Origin: Sphingopyxis sp. | GTDB lineage: Bacteria > Pseudomonadota > Alphaproteobacteria > Sphingomonadales > Sphingomonadaceae | Direction: 5' to 3' | Assembly (NCBI GenBank): GCA_013823985.1 | Contig: PNNB01000001.1 | Location: 1 to 64,000 of the forward strand | Length of the DNA: 64,000 nucleotides | In this document: positions 1 through 9,087 of the stretch, one piece after another | Layout: every line of letters starts with the position of its first letter | Position numbering within the stretch: position 1 is the stretch's first letter | Position numbers and translations under genes: made by a program | The notes under the pieces: generated by a model | Seen by the model: only the letters and a program-made list of their open reading frames with translations | Databases searched by the model: none | What the model was told of the DNA's origin: nothing

Positions 1-119
1 TTGAGGGAGAACGGAACGGGTCGCAAATATTCCGTTCCCCCCCAAAATCCCCGTAAAACGAGGAACTGGATAACGAATCAAAATTAGCAGGATTCGGCAG
101 ACGTCGCTTGTATGTTTCC

Positions 120-244
120 GACATCGGTCGAAATTCTTCTACACTTGCGGACAAATGCCTAAGGGCTATTGTCTGTATAGGATTGAAAGGCGGGCAGGAA
201 TATTATCGCGTCACGCAAACAAAAAGGTTTGCGGGAGCCTAAAT
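120..244 (+). promoter_or_regulatory. Structured 5' leader of folE, candidate THF-responsive riboswitch
   Basis: The leader before folE holds a perfect 7-bp hairpin, CGCAAAC (214-220) pairing with GTTTGCG (227-233) around an A-rich loop. Its 3' arm runs into the GGGAG ribosome-binding site (233-237). Upstream, GCC/GGC (157-166) and AGGC (188-191) with GCCT (237-240) offer further pairings, around a purine-rich stretch GGATTGAAAGG (180-190). Alphaproteobacterial folE genes are known to be preceded by the THF-II (folE motif) riboswitch class; that this leader belongs to it is inference, since I cannot recall the consensus well enough to align it. Confidence 0.35.
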
Positions 245-880
245 ATGAACAAGCCCGAAATGGTGTTTCCCATCGCACATATTCATTACGACGACGAAAT
301 CGACGGCAATGGCAAAGTCATTGTTCCTGAAGAAGTTCAGGACGCGATCCGTACGCTCATCCGCTGGTCAGGCGATGATCCCAGCCGTGAAGGCTTGCTG
401 GACACGCCGGCGCGTGTCGGACGCGCCTGGCGGGAATATTGCGCGGGCTATGCCGAAGATCCGGCAGCCCATCTCTCCCGGACTTTTCAGGAAGTCGGCG
501 GCTACCATGAGCTTGTCCTTTTGAAAGACATACCTTTCCAGTCGCATTGCGAGCATCATATGGCTCCCATTATCGGCAAGGCGTCTATCGCTTATATGCC
601 AACGGATCGCGTCGTCGGAATTTCGAAGCTCGCCCGTGTCCTACATGGATTCGCGCAGCGCTTGCAGGTGCAGGAACGCCTGACTGCAGAGGTTGCAAAC
701 TGCATCTGGGAGCATTTGAAACCCGAAGGTGTGGCCGTCGTCATCGAAGCGCAGCATGGCTGCATGACCGGGCGGGGCGTCAAGGTTCATGGCGTTGGGA
801 TGGTAACGTCCAAACTGATCGGCTGTTTCCTGGATGACCAATCAAGCCGTAAAGAAGTCATGAGCCTGATGGGTTACTAA
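245..880 (+). CDS. folE: GTP cyclohydrolase I
   Basis: Converts GTP to 7,8-dihydroneopterin triphosphate, the first step of folate (and queuosine-type) pterin synthesis, in the cytoplasm. The 211-residue protein carries the zinc and catalytic signature SHCEHHMAP and the later HGCMTGRG segment, which together supply the Cys/His/Cys ligands of the type I enzyme; length is normal for the family. An in-frame ATG exists at 155 but has no ribosome-binding site and would add 30 unconserved residues. ATG 245 follows GGGAG by 7 nt and is preferred. The gene is alone, with a structured leader, so expression may be controlled there. Confidence 0.95.
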   Translation: MNKPEMVFPIAHIHYDDEIDGNGKVIVPEEVQDAIRTLIRWSGDDPSREGLLDTPARVGRAWREYCAGYAEDPAAHLSRTFQEVGGYHELVLLKDIPFQSHCEHHMAPIIGKASIAYMPTDRVVGISKLARVLHGFAQRLQVQERLTAEVANCIWEHLKPEGVAVVIEAQHGCMTGRGVKVHGVGMVTSKLIGCFLDDQSSRKEVMSLMGY

Positions 881-963
881 GCCTGCGACCGCTTCGGCAA
901 AATGTCTAACCGGCTTTACATTTGGCACATGCGCGCGCAATCTCCCGCTTGAGGGAGAGTGAT

Positions 964-2916
964 ATGATCAGGAAAGCTTTGTTTTTCGTCGGCTGTGCAA
1001 GTGGCCTTGCCGGTGCTGTTTTTGCAGAACCTGCCGAAAAGCCGGCGTCGGCGGCAACCGTTTCCGCACAGCGTGCAACGGCACAAAGCCTTCCTGTCGA
1101 TGATGGCCGAGATTCCGGTTTCGCCGACCGCGGATTTATAGCCACATTGTCCGACCCGCAAATCAAGGCGAAAGATGGCAGAACTGTCTGGAATCTGGGC
1201 GCTTACGACTGGATGAGCGGCAACACCGCCCCCGACTCGGTAAACCCCAGCCTCTGGCGCCACATGGGATTATTGCGCAAGCATGGGCTGTACGCCTTGT
1301 CCGAAAACATGTGGCAGGTGCGCGGTTTTGACGTGTCGAACATGACGGTCATCAAAGGGCAAAGCGGGTGGATTTTGATCGATCCTTTGACGACCCGTGA
1401 AACCGCCAGTGCTGCGCTTCGGTTGGTCAATGAGACCTTGGGCACACGTCCGGTAAGTGCCGTCATTTACAGCCACAGCCATGGCGATCATTTTGGTGGT
1501 GTGCGCGGCGTTGTAAACGAAGCCGATGTGAAGGCCGGAAAGGTTCAAATCGTTGCGCCCGAGCATTTCTTGGCCGAAACGGCTTCGGAGAATGTCATGG
1601 CGGGGCCGGCAATGGGACGCCGCGCAAATTTCCAGTTCGGATCACATCTGCAGCCTGGACCCTTTGGGCAGATGGGCAGTGGCATAGGCCGGGGCGTGGC
1701 GGGAGGCGATATCACATTGATCGCGCCAACGGTTGAAATCAAAAGAACAGGGGAAACCCGGGTTATCGATGGCGTGACACTTGAATTCCAGATGGTGCCT
1801 GAAACCGAAGCGCCTGCGGAAATGAACGTCTATGTTCCTGCGGCGCGCACATTTCTGGCTGCCGAAATCGCGACCTGTTCACTCCACAATATTCTGACGC
1901 CACGCGGTGCCAAAGTGCGTGATGCACATGCCTGGGCCGGCTTTCTAAATGAAGCTGCCAATCTTTATGGTGATCGCAGCGATACCATTGCATCTAGCCA
2001 TTGCTGGCCCCGGTTCGGGCAGGAGGAGGTTAAGGGGTGGCTGACGGGGCAACGGGATAATTACCGCTACATGCATGACCAGACCGTCCGGATGATGAAC
2101 AAGGGAATGACACAAGCTGAAATCGCAGAGGCGCTGAAAGCACCTGCGGCCATCGGAGATCAATGGTTCAATAAGGGCTATTACGGCACCTACAGCCACA
2201 ACTCCAAGGCGATCTATCAATTCTATCTGGGATGGTATGATGCGGTACCGGCGAACCTGAATCCGCATCCGCCCGAGATACGCGCGGCGAAAATGGTTGC
2301 GGCCATGGGAGGTGCGAAGAAAGTCCTGTCTGTGGCCAAAAAAGCGATGGCGGAAGGGGATTACCGTTGGTCATCCGATTTGCTCAACAATCTGGTTTTT
2401 GCAGATCCGAAAAATGCGGAAGGCCGCACCATGTTGGCCGACAGTTATGAACAGCAGGGATATCAAGCTGAATCCGCGATCTGGCGGAACATGTTCCTGT
2501 CGGCTGCGCGTGAACTGCGGCAAGGTGTTAAAGCCAGCATCAATACACAGAGCATCGACATGATTTCGGCGGTCCCGACCGGATTGCTATTGGATTCGGT
2601 CGCCACGCGGCTGGACCCCGCGATAATAAGTGACCGCAAACTCGCCATAAACCTTCGGTTTACAGACCGGAACGAGCAGGCCAAAGTTTCGGTCGGAAAC
2701 GCGGTGATGTTCAGCGAAATGGGCGCGGCCCACAGCATGCCGGCCGCCACGATTAGCGGCCCGCGTCAGCTCTTCCTGGCCCTCTTGTTCCTGAAACTGC
2801 CTTTGGCCCAACTCGAAGGTGCTGGCCTTAAGGTAGAAGGTGACCGTACGCAGGTTGAAGCATTACAGGCCGCGCTTGACCCTATGCCGGGGCCATTCAA
2901 CATCGTGGAACCTTAA
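964..2916 (+). CDS. Exported alkyl/aryl-sulfatase (SdsA-like metallo-beta-lactamase fold)
   Basis: Predicted to hydrolyse alkyl sulfate esters such as dodecyl sulfate to alcohol and sulfate, in the periplasm. The 650-residue protein starts with a signal peptide (about residues 1-21, ending VFAEP), has the binuclear zinc motif SHSHGDH (170-176), a region with APAEMNVYVP and ATCSLHN, and SSHCWPRFG, then an alkylsulfatase dimerisation region and a C-terminal SCP2-like domain, the order expected for SdsA1/BDS1. ATG 964 lies 6 nt after GGGAG; an upstream ATG at 922 would bury the signal peptide. From memory, the family usually reads THNLHN and HHWP where this protein has TCSLHN and HCWP, so a second-shell or metal-site difference is possible. 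Monocistronic by position; convergent with mltG. Confidence 0.85.
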   Translation: MIRKALFFVGCASGLAGAVFAEPAEKPASAATVSAQRATAQSLPVDDGRDSGFADRGFIATLSDPQIKAKDGRTVWNLGAYDWMSGNTAPDSVNPSLWRHMGLLRKHGLYALSENMWQVRGFDVSNMTVIKGQSGWILIDPLTTRETASAALRLVNETLGTRPVSAVIYSHSHGDHFGGVRGVVNEADVKAGKVQIVAPEHFLAETASENVMAGPAMGRRANFQFGSHLQPGPFGQMGSGIGRGVAGGDITLIAPTVEIKRTGETRVIDGVTLEFQMVPETEAPAEMNVYVPAARTFLAAEIATCSLHNILTPRGAKVRDAHAWAGFLNEAANLYGDRSDTIASSHCWPRFGQEEVKGWLTGQRDNYRYMHDQTVRMMNKGMTQAEIAEALKAPAAIGDQWFNKGYYGTYSHNSKAIYQFYLGWYDAVPANLNPHPPEIRAAKMVAAMGGAKKVLSVAKKAMAEGDYRWSSDLLNNLVFADPKNAEGRTMLADSYEQQGYQAESAIWRNMFLSAARELRQGVKASINTQSIDMISAVPTGLLLDSVATRLDPAIISDRKLAINLRFTDRNEQAKVSVGNAVMFSEMGAAHSMPAATISGPRQLFLALLFLKLPLAQLEGAGLKVEGDRTQVEALQAALDPMPGPFNIVEP

Positions 2917-2932
2917 ACCCGTTAGGGCGGGA

Positions 2933-3928
2933 TTACATCTCGCCCCGTTCGCGGCGGATTGCGTACCATTTTTCGACATTGGCGTTATGTTCTTGCAAGG
3001 TATTTGCAAAGACATGGCCGCCTTTGCCATCGGCTACAAAGAATAGGGCCTTGGTATTTTCCGGGTTCAGGACAGCTTCAATAGCCGCACGCGATGGATT
3101 GGCGATGGGGCCTTTGGGCAAACCTACCATGGCATAAGTGTTATAGTCGTTCACATCCGCAATCTCGGACTGACGGATGCGGCGGCCGAGCGGTTTGCCT
3201 TTGGTGATCGGATAAATGATAGTCGGATCGGCCTGCAACATCATGCCCTGCCGAATACGGTTGGAATAGACGCCAGCCACCATCCGAAGTTCCGATTTCA
3301 GCGCAGTCTCTTTTTCAACGATAGATGCAAGGGTCAGTGCTTCTTCCGGAGTTTTTACGACCGTATCGCTACTCCGCTTGGGCCAAAGATCAGTCATCGT
3401 TTGTCTCATGGCATCTTGCATACGCTTCAGTACAGCGGCGCGATCCTCGTTTTTTTCAAAGGCGTAACTATCGGGTAAAACCGATCCTTCTGCCGGAACC
3501 TGGATCGAACCTTTCAGCCGGTCATTGGCCATCAGGCGTTCGTACACCATGATCGATGGCCAGCCTTCGGGTATTGTAACCATCCGTTGGACGGTCTTTC
3601 CGCCTGTGAGAATATCGAGCACTTCGGAATTGGATGCTCTGGCCGGGATAATGAACTCTCCGGCCTTGATCGTGCTTGTCGCCCCGAATAGTTTCGCGCG
3701 GTTGACGAAGGCGTCTGCGGATTTGACGACACCGGCTTGTTCAAGAAGTTGAGCCGCCGATGTGATGCTTGAGCCCGGCTTGATAACAACCGAGGATTCA
3801 CGCGCCAGCGGGCCGGGCGCTGTCCAGCCATAGACGAAATTAGCGCCAATTGCGGCAAGCAATATAATCGCCGCAATGATCGCCCATTTTGCCAATTTAC
3901 GCATCTGTGAAAAGCCCGATTTTGACAA
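2933..3928 (-). CDS. mltG: Endolytic murein transglycosylase MltG
   Basis: Cleaves nascent glycan strands at the inner membrane and is thought to set glycan chain length (terminase). One N-terminal membrane helix (about residues 13-33, WAIIAAIILLAAIGANF) anchors the periplasmic YceG domain, which carries the catalytic Glu in ASIVEKETA. It follows fabF by 17 nt in the same direction, the common fabF-mltG order in Proteobacteria. The 331-residue version begins at a TTG with AGG 5 nt upstream; an ATG at 3904 gives 323 residues and is an equally possible start. Convergent with the sulfatase, 16 nt between stops. Confidence 0.92.
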   Translation of the reverse strand: MSKSGFSQMRKLAKWAIIAAIILLAAIGANFVYGWTAPGPLARESSVVIKPGSSITSAAQLLEQAGVVKSADAFVNRAKLFGATSTIKAGEFIIPARASNSEVLDILTGGKTVQRMVTIPEGWPSIMVYERLMANDRLKGSIQVPAEGSVLPDSYAFEKNEDRAAVLKRMQDAMRQTMTDLWPKRSSDTVVKTPEEALTLASIVEKETALKSELRMVAGVYSNRIRQGMMLQADPTIIYPITKGKPLGRRIRQSEIADVNDYNTYAMVGLPKGPIANPSRAAIEAVLNPENTKALFFVADGKGGHVFANTLQEHNANVEKWYAIRRERGEM

Positions 3929-3945
3929 GGCCTGGACGCGGCATA

Positions 3946-5205
3946 TTAATCGACCGCTTTCATAATCAAGCTGGCGTTGGTTCCACCAAAACCGAAGCTG
4001 TTGTTGAGCACGGCCTTTACTTCACGCTTCCTTGCGACATGCGGTACAAGATCGACTCCTTCCGTGCCTTCATCCGGATTATCCAGGTTCAGCGTGGGCG
4101 GTACGATTTGGTCACGCAACGCAAGAATGCAGAAAATGCTTTCCACCGCGCCAGCACCGCCCAGCAAATGGCCGATTGCCGATTTGGTGGAACTCATCGA
4201 CACAGTCGATATCGCGTCGCCAAACAGCCGCTTTACCGCACCTAATTCGATTGTATCCGCCATAGTGGAGGTACCATGGGCATTGATATAATCGATATCG
4301 GACGGTGTCATGCCTGCCTTTTTCAACGCCATTTGCATGGAGCGGAATGCGCCGTCGCCCTCGGGATGAGGTGCGGTGACGTGATAGGCATCGCCCGACA
4401 AGCCATAGCCCACGACTTCGGCATAGATTTTTGCGCCACGTGCCTTGGCATGTTCATATTCTTCGAGAACAACAATGCCAGCGCCTTCACCCATGACAAA
4501 GCCGTCGCGGTCTTTGTCATAAGGACGGCTGGCTTGTTCTGGACGATCATTAAAGGTCATGTTCAATGCCCGGGCCTGCGCGAAACCGGCTATGCCCAAC
4601 GGGTTAATCGTGCCTTCTGCGCCGCCTGCCAACATGATGTCGGCATCATCATCGCGGATCATACGCGCAGCATCGCCAATGGAGTGCGCGCCCGTGGAGC
4701 AAGCGGTGACGACGGCATGGTTAGGCCCTTTCAGGCCGTATTTGATGCTGACTTGTCCCGAGATCAGGTTGATCAGACGCCCATGCACAAAATGCGGGCT
4801 GACGCGGCCCGGACCTTTTTCGGCCAAGAGCAGGGACTCACTCTCAATACCCGGGAGGCCGCCGATACCCGACCCGATCGAGCACCCGGCACGCAGCTTT
4901 TGTTCTTCAGTCAATTCCGTAAGACCGGCATCTTCCAGAGCCTGCCCAGCCGCATCGATACCGTAAATGATAAAGGGATCGACCTGCCGCTGCACTTTGT
5001 GATCAACGCGTTTGTCAGGGTCAAAGCCCCACGGGTGATCCTTGGGCTTTACCTCGCATGCAATATGGCACTTCTGGTCACTCGTATCGAAACGGGTGAT
5101 GACACTTGCACCCGATTTGCTCGCGATCAGATTGGCCCACGTGGTTTCGACGTCCGCGCCCAAAGGCGTAACCAGTCCCAGTCCTGTAACCACAACACGA
5201 CGCAT
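3946..5205 (-). CDS. fabF: Beta-ketoacyl-ACP synthase II
   Basis: Elongating condensing enzyme of type II fatty-acid synthesis, joining malonyl-ACP to acyl-ACP. The 419-residue protein has the Cys-His-His triad: nucleophile Cys169 in VTACSTGAH, His in NAHGTST (about 309) and His in SAIGHLLGGAG (about 345). It sits downstream of acpP, from which it is separated by 132 nt containing a strong hairpin, so its transcription is probably partly attenuated relative to acpP. Length and order are typical. Start ATG gives the standard MRRVVVTGLG opening. Confidence 0.97.
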   Translation of the reverse strand: MRRVVVTGLGLVTPLGADVETTWANLIASKSGASVITRFDTSDQKCHIACEVKPKDHPWGFDPDKRVDHKVQRQVDPFIIYGIDAAGQALEDAGLTELTEEQKLRAGCSIGSGIGGLPGIESESLLLAEKGPGRVSPHFVHGRLINLISGQVSIKYGLKGPNHAVVTACSTGAHSIGDAARMIRDDDADIMLAGGAEGTINPLGIAGFAQARALNMTFNDRPEQASRPYDKDRDGFVMGEGAGIVVLEEYEHAKARGAKIYAEVVGYGLSGDAYHVTAPHPEGDGAFRSMQMALKKAGMTPSDIDYINAHGTSTMADTIELGAVKRLFGDAISTVSMSSTKSAIGHLLGGAGAVESIFCILALRDQIVPPTLNLDNPDEGTEGVDLVPHVARKREVKAVLNNSFGFGGTNASLIMKAVD

Positions 5206-5265
5206 GCTCTATCTCCTGGCGGGCTTATAAGTGCCCAATAAAAACAAGTGGAGCCAAAATGCAAA

Positions 5266-5293
5266 CGGCTTTCCGGTTAAAACCGGAAAGCCG
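5266..5293 (-). terminator. Intrinsic terminator/attenuator after acpP
   Basis: A near-perfect hairpin: CGGCTTTCCGGTT (5266-5278) faces AACCGGAAAGCCG (5281-5293). Read on the minus strand it is followed by TTTGCATTTT. It lies between the acpP stop and the fabF start, so it would let acpP be made in excess over fabF, as is usual for this highly expressed carrier protein. Confidence 0.8.
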
Positions 5294-5337
5294 CGCTATC
5301 CTTAAGATGTGCAACGCAAGCGCGCTGCTGCACCCGA

Positions 5338-5571
5338 TCAACCGTTGGCGTTGATAAAGTCGATGGCATCCTTGACGGTTGCGATCTTTTCAGCCGCATC
5401 GTCGGGAATTTCCACGTTAAATTCTTCTTCGAAAGCCATGACGAGTTCGACGATGTCGAGACTGTCAGCGCCGAGATCATCGATAAAGCTGGCTGCTTCT
5501 GTTACCTTATCGGCTTCAACACCCAAATGTTCTACAACGATCTTTTTGACCCGGTCCGCGGTATCACTCAT
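5338..5571 (-). CDS. acpP: Acyl carrier protein
   Basis: Carries growing acyl chains on a phosphopantetheine arm during fatty-acid synthesis. The 77-residue, acidic protein has the modification site DSL with Ser37 in GADSLDIVE, and the normal four-helix length. It lies in the fabD-fabG-acpP-fabF-mltG order read leftward, 81 nt after fabG. A second, divergent carrier protein in this window (27559-27819) belongs to the exosortase accessory genes and has DSM instead of DSL. Confidence 0.97.
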   Translation of the reverse strand: MSDTADRVKKIVVEHLGVEADKVTEAASFIDDLGADSLDIVELVMAFEEEFNVEIPDDAAEKIATVKDAIDFINANG

Positions 5572-5652
5572 TTTTTTGCCCCTTATAGCTTGGGAGGATT
5601 AATATCAGGACTCGCCCTAATGTCCAGAATGGCTGCTGGCAAGTGGCAAGCG

Positions 5653-6390
5653 TTAAAGCATCGCCATCCCGCCGTTAACATGTAGTGTCTGGCCCGTGAT
5701 ATATCCAGCCTCCTTAGAAGCAAGATAGGCAATCGCGGCGCCAATATCCGTGCCTTCGCCCATGCGACCCATCGGAATCCGCGCGTTTAGAGCTTCCTTT
5801 TGGGCGTCGGGCAGCACATCCGTCATCGGCGTTGCGATAAAGCCCGGCGCGACGCAATTTACCGTGATTCCGCGGCTCGCAAGCTCTTGCGCCATGGATT
5901 TCGACATTCCAACGAGTCCCGCCTTGGATGCGGCATAATTTGCTTGGCCGGGATTGCCGGTTGCACCCACGACACTTGTAACCGAAATCATGCGTCCGAA
6001 ACGGGCTTTCATCATGGGACGGCTCGCCGCGCGCATCAGGCGAAACGCGCTTTCCAGATTGATCTGGATCACTTCGGCCCATTCTTCGTCTTTCATGCGC
6101 ATGGTAAGATTGTCGCGGGTCACGCCTGCATTATTCACCAGGATGTCGATCTGGCCCAATTTCTCAAGCGTTGCCGGAACGAGAGCTTCGACGCTTTCGG
6201 CATCGCCTAGGTTGCACGGGATCGCGACATGATCGCCGCCCAAAGAGGCGCGAAAAGCCTCCAATTTGTCGACATTGGACCCGGAAATCGCCAGTCGAGC
6301 TCCTTGGCTGGCCAAAGCATGGCAAATCGCACTCCCAATCCCGCCCGAAGCTCCTGTCACAAGGGCGGTCATGCCGGTAAGATCGAACAT
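5653..6390 (-). CDS. fabG: 3-oxoacyl-ACP reductase
   Basis: NADPH-dependent reduction of 3-ketoacyl-ACP in fatty-acid elongation. The 245-residue SDR has the nucleotide motif TGASGGIG (12-19), NNAG (86-89), catalytic Ser139, Tyr152 and Lys156 (NYAASK), and the C-terminal TGQTLHVNGG of FabG. The frame extends upstream to 6471, but ATG 6390 opens the conserved MFDLTG start and has GGAG 7 nt upstream. Its start lies one base after the stop of the upstream crotonase, so the two are almost certainly cotranscribed and probably translationally coupled. Confidence 0.95.
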   Translation of the reverse strand: MFDLTGMTALVTGASGGIGSAICHALASQGARLAISGSNVDKLEAFRASLGGDHVAIPCNLGDAESVEALVPATLEKLGQIDILVNNAGVTRDNLTMRMKDEEWAEVIQINLESAFRLMRAASRPMMKARFGRMISVTSVVGATGNPGQANYAASKAGLVGMSKSMAQELASRGITVNCVAPGFIATPMTDVLPDAQKEALNARIPMGRMGEGTDIGAAIAYLASKEAGYITGQTLHVNGGMAML

Positions 6391-6391
6391 A

Positions 6392-7186
6392 TTATTCTCC
6401 CGTAAATTTTGGTGCACGTTTTTCCATAAACGCGGTGATGGCTTCGTCATTGTCGGCGGTTGCATGGGCAAGGGCTTGCATCGCTGCCGACATTTCGAGG
6501 ATGTTTTTCAAGTCGGCAGTTTGACCTTCGCGCAAGAGACGCTTGGTCATACGTACCGCGTGTGGGGGATTTGCAGCAATTTTGTCGGCAATCCGGCGCG
6601 CGGTGGCCATCAAATCGTCGGGCGCGACCACTTCAGACACCAAGCCGATGCGTAATGCCTCGGCCGCGTCGATCATTTCACCGGTGAGCGCCAATTCGGT
6701 GGCCTTGGAGAATCCGACAATACGCGGCAGCAGCCAAGCTCCGCCATCGCCTGGAATGATCCCCAGCTTCACGAAGCTCTCCGCAAACTTGGCGTTGTCG
6801 GATGCTACACGGATATCGCACATACAGGCGAGGTCGCAGCCAGCGCCAATAGCATGACCATTTACGGCGGCCACGACCGGAACTTCCAGTGCCTGGAACA
6901 ATAGGGGCAAACGTTGAATGCCATATTTGTAATTGCGACGCGTCTGGACAGACTTGGAAGAACGAAGGCTGCCGACGTCGGGCGCCATCTGCTTCAAATC
7001 TCCGCCCGAAGAAAAGGCACTACCGGCACCTGTCAGGATAACACAACCTATGGTAATGTCCTTATCCGCGGCCTCCATCGCAGCGCACAGGGCGTCAACC
7101 ACATCATTATCGGATATAGGGTTGCGCTTTTCAGGCAGGTTCAATGTAACGGTAAGGACTGCGCCATCGCGTTCTTGCAAGAGCAT
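6392..7186 (-). CDS. Enoyl-CoA hydratase/isomerase family protein (crotonase)
   Basis: Crotonase-fold enzyme of 264 residues. The oxyanion-hole segments are visible as SAFSSGGDLKQM (about 58-69) and NGHAIGAGCDLA (about 108-119), and the acidic active-site region as FVKLGIIPGDGGAWLLPR. The substrate cannot be read from sequence. It lies between fabD and fabG, where the canonical fab cluster has no such gene, and it is tightly spaced on both sides (4 nt and 1 nt). It may therefore act in acyl-chain metabolism linked to synthesis, or simply ride on the operon. Only the family assignment is secure. Confidence 0.9.
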   Translation of the reverse strand: MLLQERDGAVLTVTLNLPEKRNPISDNDVVDALCAAMEAADKDITIGCVILTGAGSAFSSGGDLKQMAPDVGSLRSSKSVQTRRNYKYGIQRLPLLFQALEVPVVAAVNGHAIGAGCDLACMCDIRVASDNAKFAESFVKLGIIPGDGGAWLLPRIVGFSKATELALTGEMIDAAEALRIGLVSEVVAPDDLMATARRIADKIAANPPHAVRMTKRLLREGQTADLKNILEMSAAMQALAHATADNDEAITAFMEKRAPKFTGE

Positions 7187-7190
7187 GGTT

Positions 7191-8129
7191 TTATAGTTCC
7201 TTCAAAAGGGCTTCGATGTCATCCATCGAAATAATGCTGGCTGTCGATACATCTTCGCCAGCGCTGCGCTTCACCATGGGGCTCAAAACCTTGCCTCCAA
7301 ACTCAACGAAATGCGTTACACCCGCGCCTGCCATCGCGATGGCCGATTCCCGCCAGCGCACCCTTCCCGTGACTTGCTCCACCAACTGCGCCCGGATCGT
7401 ATCGGGGTCGACAACGGCTTCTGCAGTGACATTCGCATAAAGAGGCACGATTGGTGTTTGCAGTGCAGTTTTGCCCAAGGCTTCCGCCATGGCGTCGGCG
7501 GCTGGCTGCATAAGTGGACAGTGAAAGGGTGCCGATACCGGCAACAATATGCCGCGCTTAATGCCGTGGTCTTTCACCAGTTCGATCGCGCGATCAATGG
7601 CGCTTTTATGGCCCGAGATGACGACCTGTGAAGGATCATTGTCGTTCGCCACGGTGCAGGTCTCACCCTCTGCTGCGGCCTTTGCCAAGGCTTCGGCTTT
7701 TTCAATGTCAGCCCCCAGCAGCGCCGCCATCGCGCCGATCCCGACGGGCACAGCCGCCTGCATGGCGCGCCCGCGCAGTTTGAGTAGCCGGGCCGTGGTT
7801 GCAAGGTCGAACGTTCCCGCTGCGCATAATGCGGAATATTCGCCGAGCGAATGGCCCGCAACAAAGCTGCACTTGCTGCCGAGGGAGACGCCGCCTTCGA
7901 CCTCCAGCACACGCAAAGTCGCTATGGCGTTCGCCATAATCGCTGGCTGTGCATTCTCGGTCAGCGTCAGGTCGCTTTCGGGACCTTCGCACATCAATTT
8001 GAACAGGTGCTGGCCCAAGGCGTCATCGACTTCCTGAAACACGGCCTTCGCGATTGGACTGGCCGTTGCAAGAGCCTGGCCCATGCCAACGGCCTGACTG
8101 CCCTGGCCCGGAAAGATGAATGCGCGCAT
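7191..8129 (-). CDS. fabD: Malonyl-CoA:ACP transacylase
   Basis: Loads malonate from CoA onto ACP for fatty-acid synthesis. The 312-residue protein has FPGQGSQ near the start, the nucleophilic Ser94 in GHSLGEY, an Arg region (LKLRGRAMQ) and the later His segment SAPFHCPLM. It is the first gene of the leftward fab operon, with the crotonase starting 4 nt after its stop. Start ATG is the expected one for the family (MRAFIFPGQG). Confidence 0.96.
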   Translation of the reverse strand: MRAFIFPGQGSQAVGMGQALATASPIAKAVFQEVDDALGQHLFKLMCEGPESDLTLTENAQPAIMANAIATLRVLEVEGGVSLGSKCSFVAGHSLGEYSALCAAGTFDLATTARLLKLRGRAMQAAVPVGIGAMAALLGADIEKAEALAKAAAEGETCTVANDNDPSQVVISGHKSAIDRAIELVKDHGIKRGILLPVSAPFHCPLMQPAADAMAEALGKTALQTPIVPLYANVTAEAVVDPDTIRAQLVEQVTGRVRWRESAIAMAGAGVTHFVEFGGKVLSPMVKRSAGEDVSTASIISMDDIEALLKEL

Positions 8130-8161
8130 GAATGCTCCCTTTCAGATTTGTTTGCAGCCGC

Positions 8162-8998
8162 CTAGAAAGTGGCGCTGGATGTTGCAAGCCCGAACGGCAC
8201 GATCTTGTTGTCGGCGTCATGCCCGATGTCCGCAGCGCCGAGGAAGGCGATGCCGCTTATCCGGCACCAGCGTTTGGCAATTTCGGTCGGGCCTTCGCCA
8301 AAGGGGCGGTCATTGTCGGGCACATCGCTGACCCGGCCGAGACGCAAACCGGCGAGCCCTGCATCTTTCAAATGGGTGCTGACATGAAAGAAAGCGCGGT
8401 CAAAGGCATAGAGATATTCGCTGACCTCTTCGATCATCAGGACATGGCCCCTCAAATCCGGCATCAGTGGCGTTCCGACCATAATCGCCAGCGTCATCAG
8501 ATTAAAGGCTGCATAGCGTTCGCCTGCCTGAATATGCGGCTCCAACGATTGCGGGTTGCGGCGGACAATCCAGTCGAGCGCGCGGGTGACGGCTGCTTCG
8601 CCACCGGTCCTCCGGATATCTGCGGGCATGGGGCCATGGGCGAGGTGCGGAAAATCGTGGCGCTGAAGGCAGCCGAGCAAATTGCCCTGATCACTATAGC
8701 CCATATAGAGTTTGCGGCGCGCCACTTCCTTCAAGCTGGCAACCGCGTTTTCGGCGATGCGACATGCGCCATATCCGCCACGCACAAACCAGATGGCGTC
8801 AACCCCGGGGTCGTTGGCCAGATCGACAAATGCCGTCAAACGCTCCAAATCCGTGCCAGCAAAGTGGCCATTCTCGATGAAGCATTGTGGGTCGAACAGC
8901 AATTCGACCTCAGGATGACTGGCAGCGGCCAGTGCCGTTACGCGGTCGGCGTCTTCGCGGGTAAAGGCGGTCGAGGGGGCGCAAATCCCGATCTTCAT
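8162..8998 (-). CDS. LD-carboxypeptidase (peptidase S66, LdcA-like)
   Basis: Predicted to remove the terminal D-Ala from murein tetrapeptides during wall recycling, in the cytoplasm. The 278-residue protein begins with the family's strand (IGICAPS), carries the nucleophile Ser102 in YMGYSDQGNLL, a Glu in LMIEEVSEYLYAFDR and the C-terminal His in ADIGHDAD, matching the Ser-Glu-His triad of S66. No signal peptide. It is divergent from the Mpl-like ligase (89 nt between starts); tripeptide made by LdcA is the substrate of Mpl, which supports both assignments. 32 nt upstream of fabD in the same direction, so fabD could be within or just before its transcript. Confidence 0.85.
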   Translation of the reverse strand: MKIGICAPSTAFTREDADRVTALAAASHPEVELLFDPQCFIENGHFAGTDLERLTAFVDLANDPGVDAIWFVRGGYGACRIAENAVASLKEVARRKLYMGYSDQGNLLGCLQRHDFPHLAHGPMPADIRRTGGEAAVTRALDWIVRRNPQSLEPHIQAGERYAAFNLMTLAIMVGTPLMPDLRGHVLMIEEVSEYLYAFDRAFFHVSTHLKDAGLAGLRLGRVSDVPDNDRPFGEGPTEIAKRWCRISGIAFLGAADIGHDADNKIVPFGLATSSATF

Positions 8999-9087
8999 GT
9001 CTGCCGTTCCTCCCGCCTGTCATTGTTCCGCCGCGCTTTAACATCGTGCATGTTGCCAAAGCCAGCGCCACGCAATAGCGGGGATGG

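Noticed and set aside
13..38. Inverted repeat GGAACGG/CCGTTCC at the window edge
   Set aside because: Seven-base stem with a 12-nt loop and no T run; the upstream gene is outside the window, so a terminator cannot be supported.
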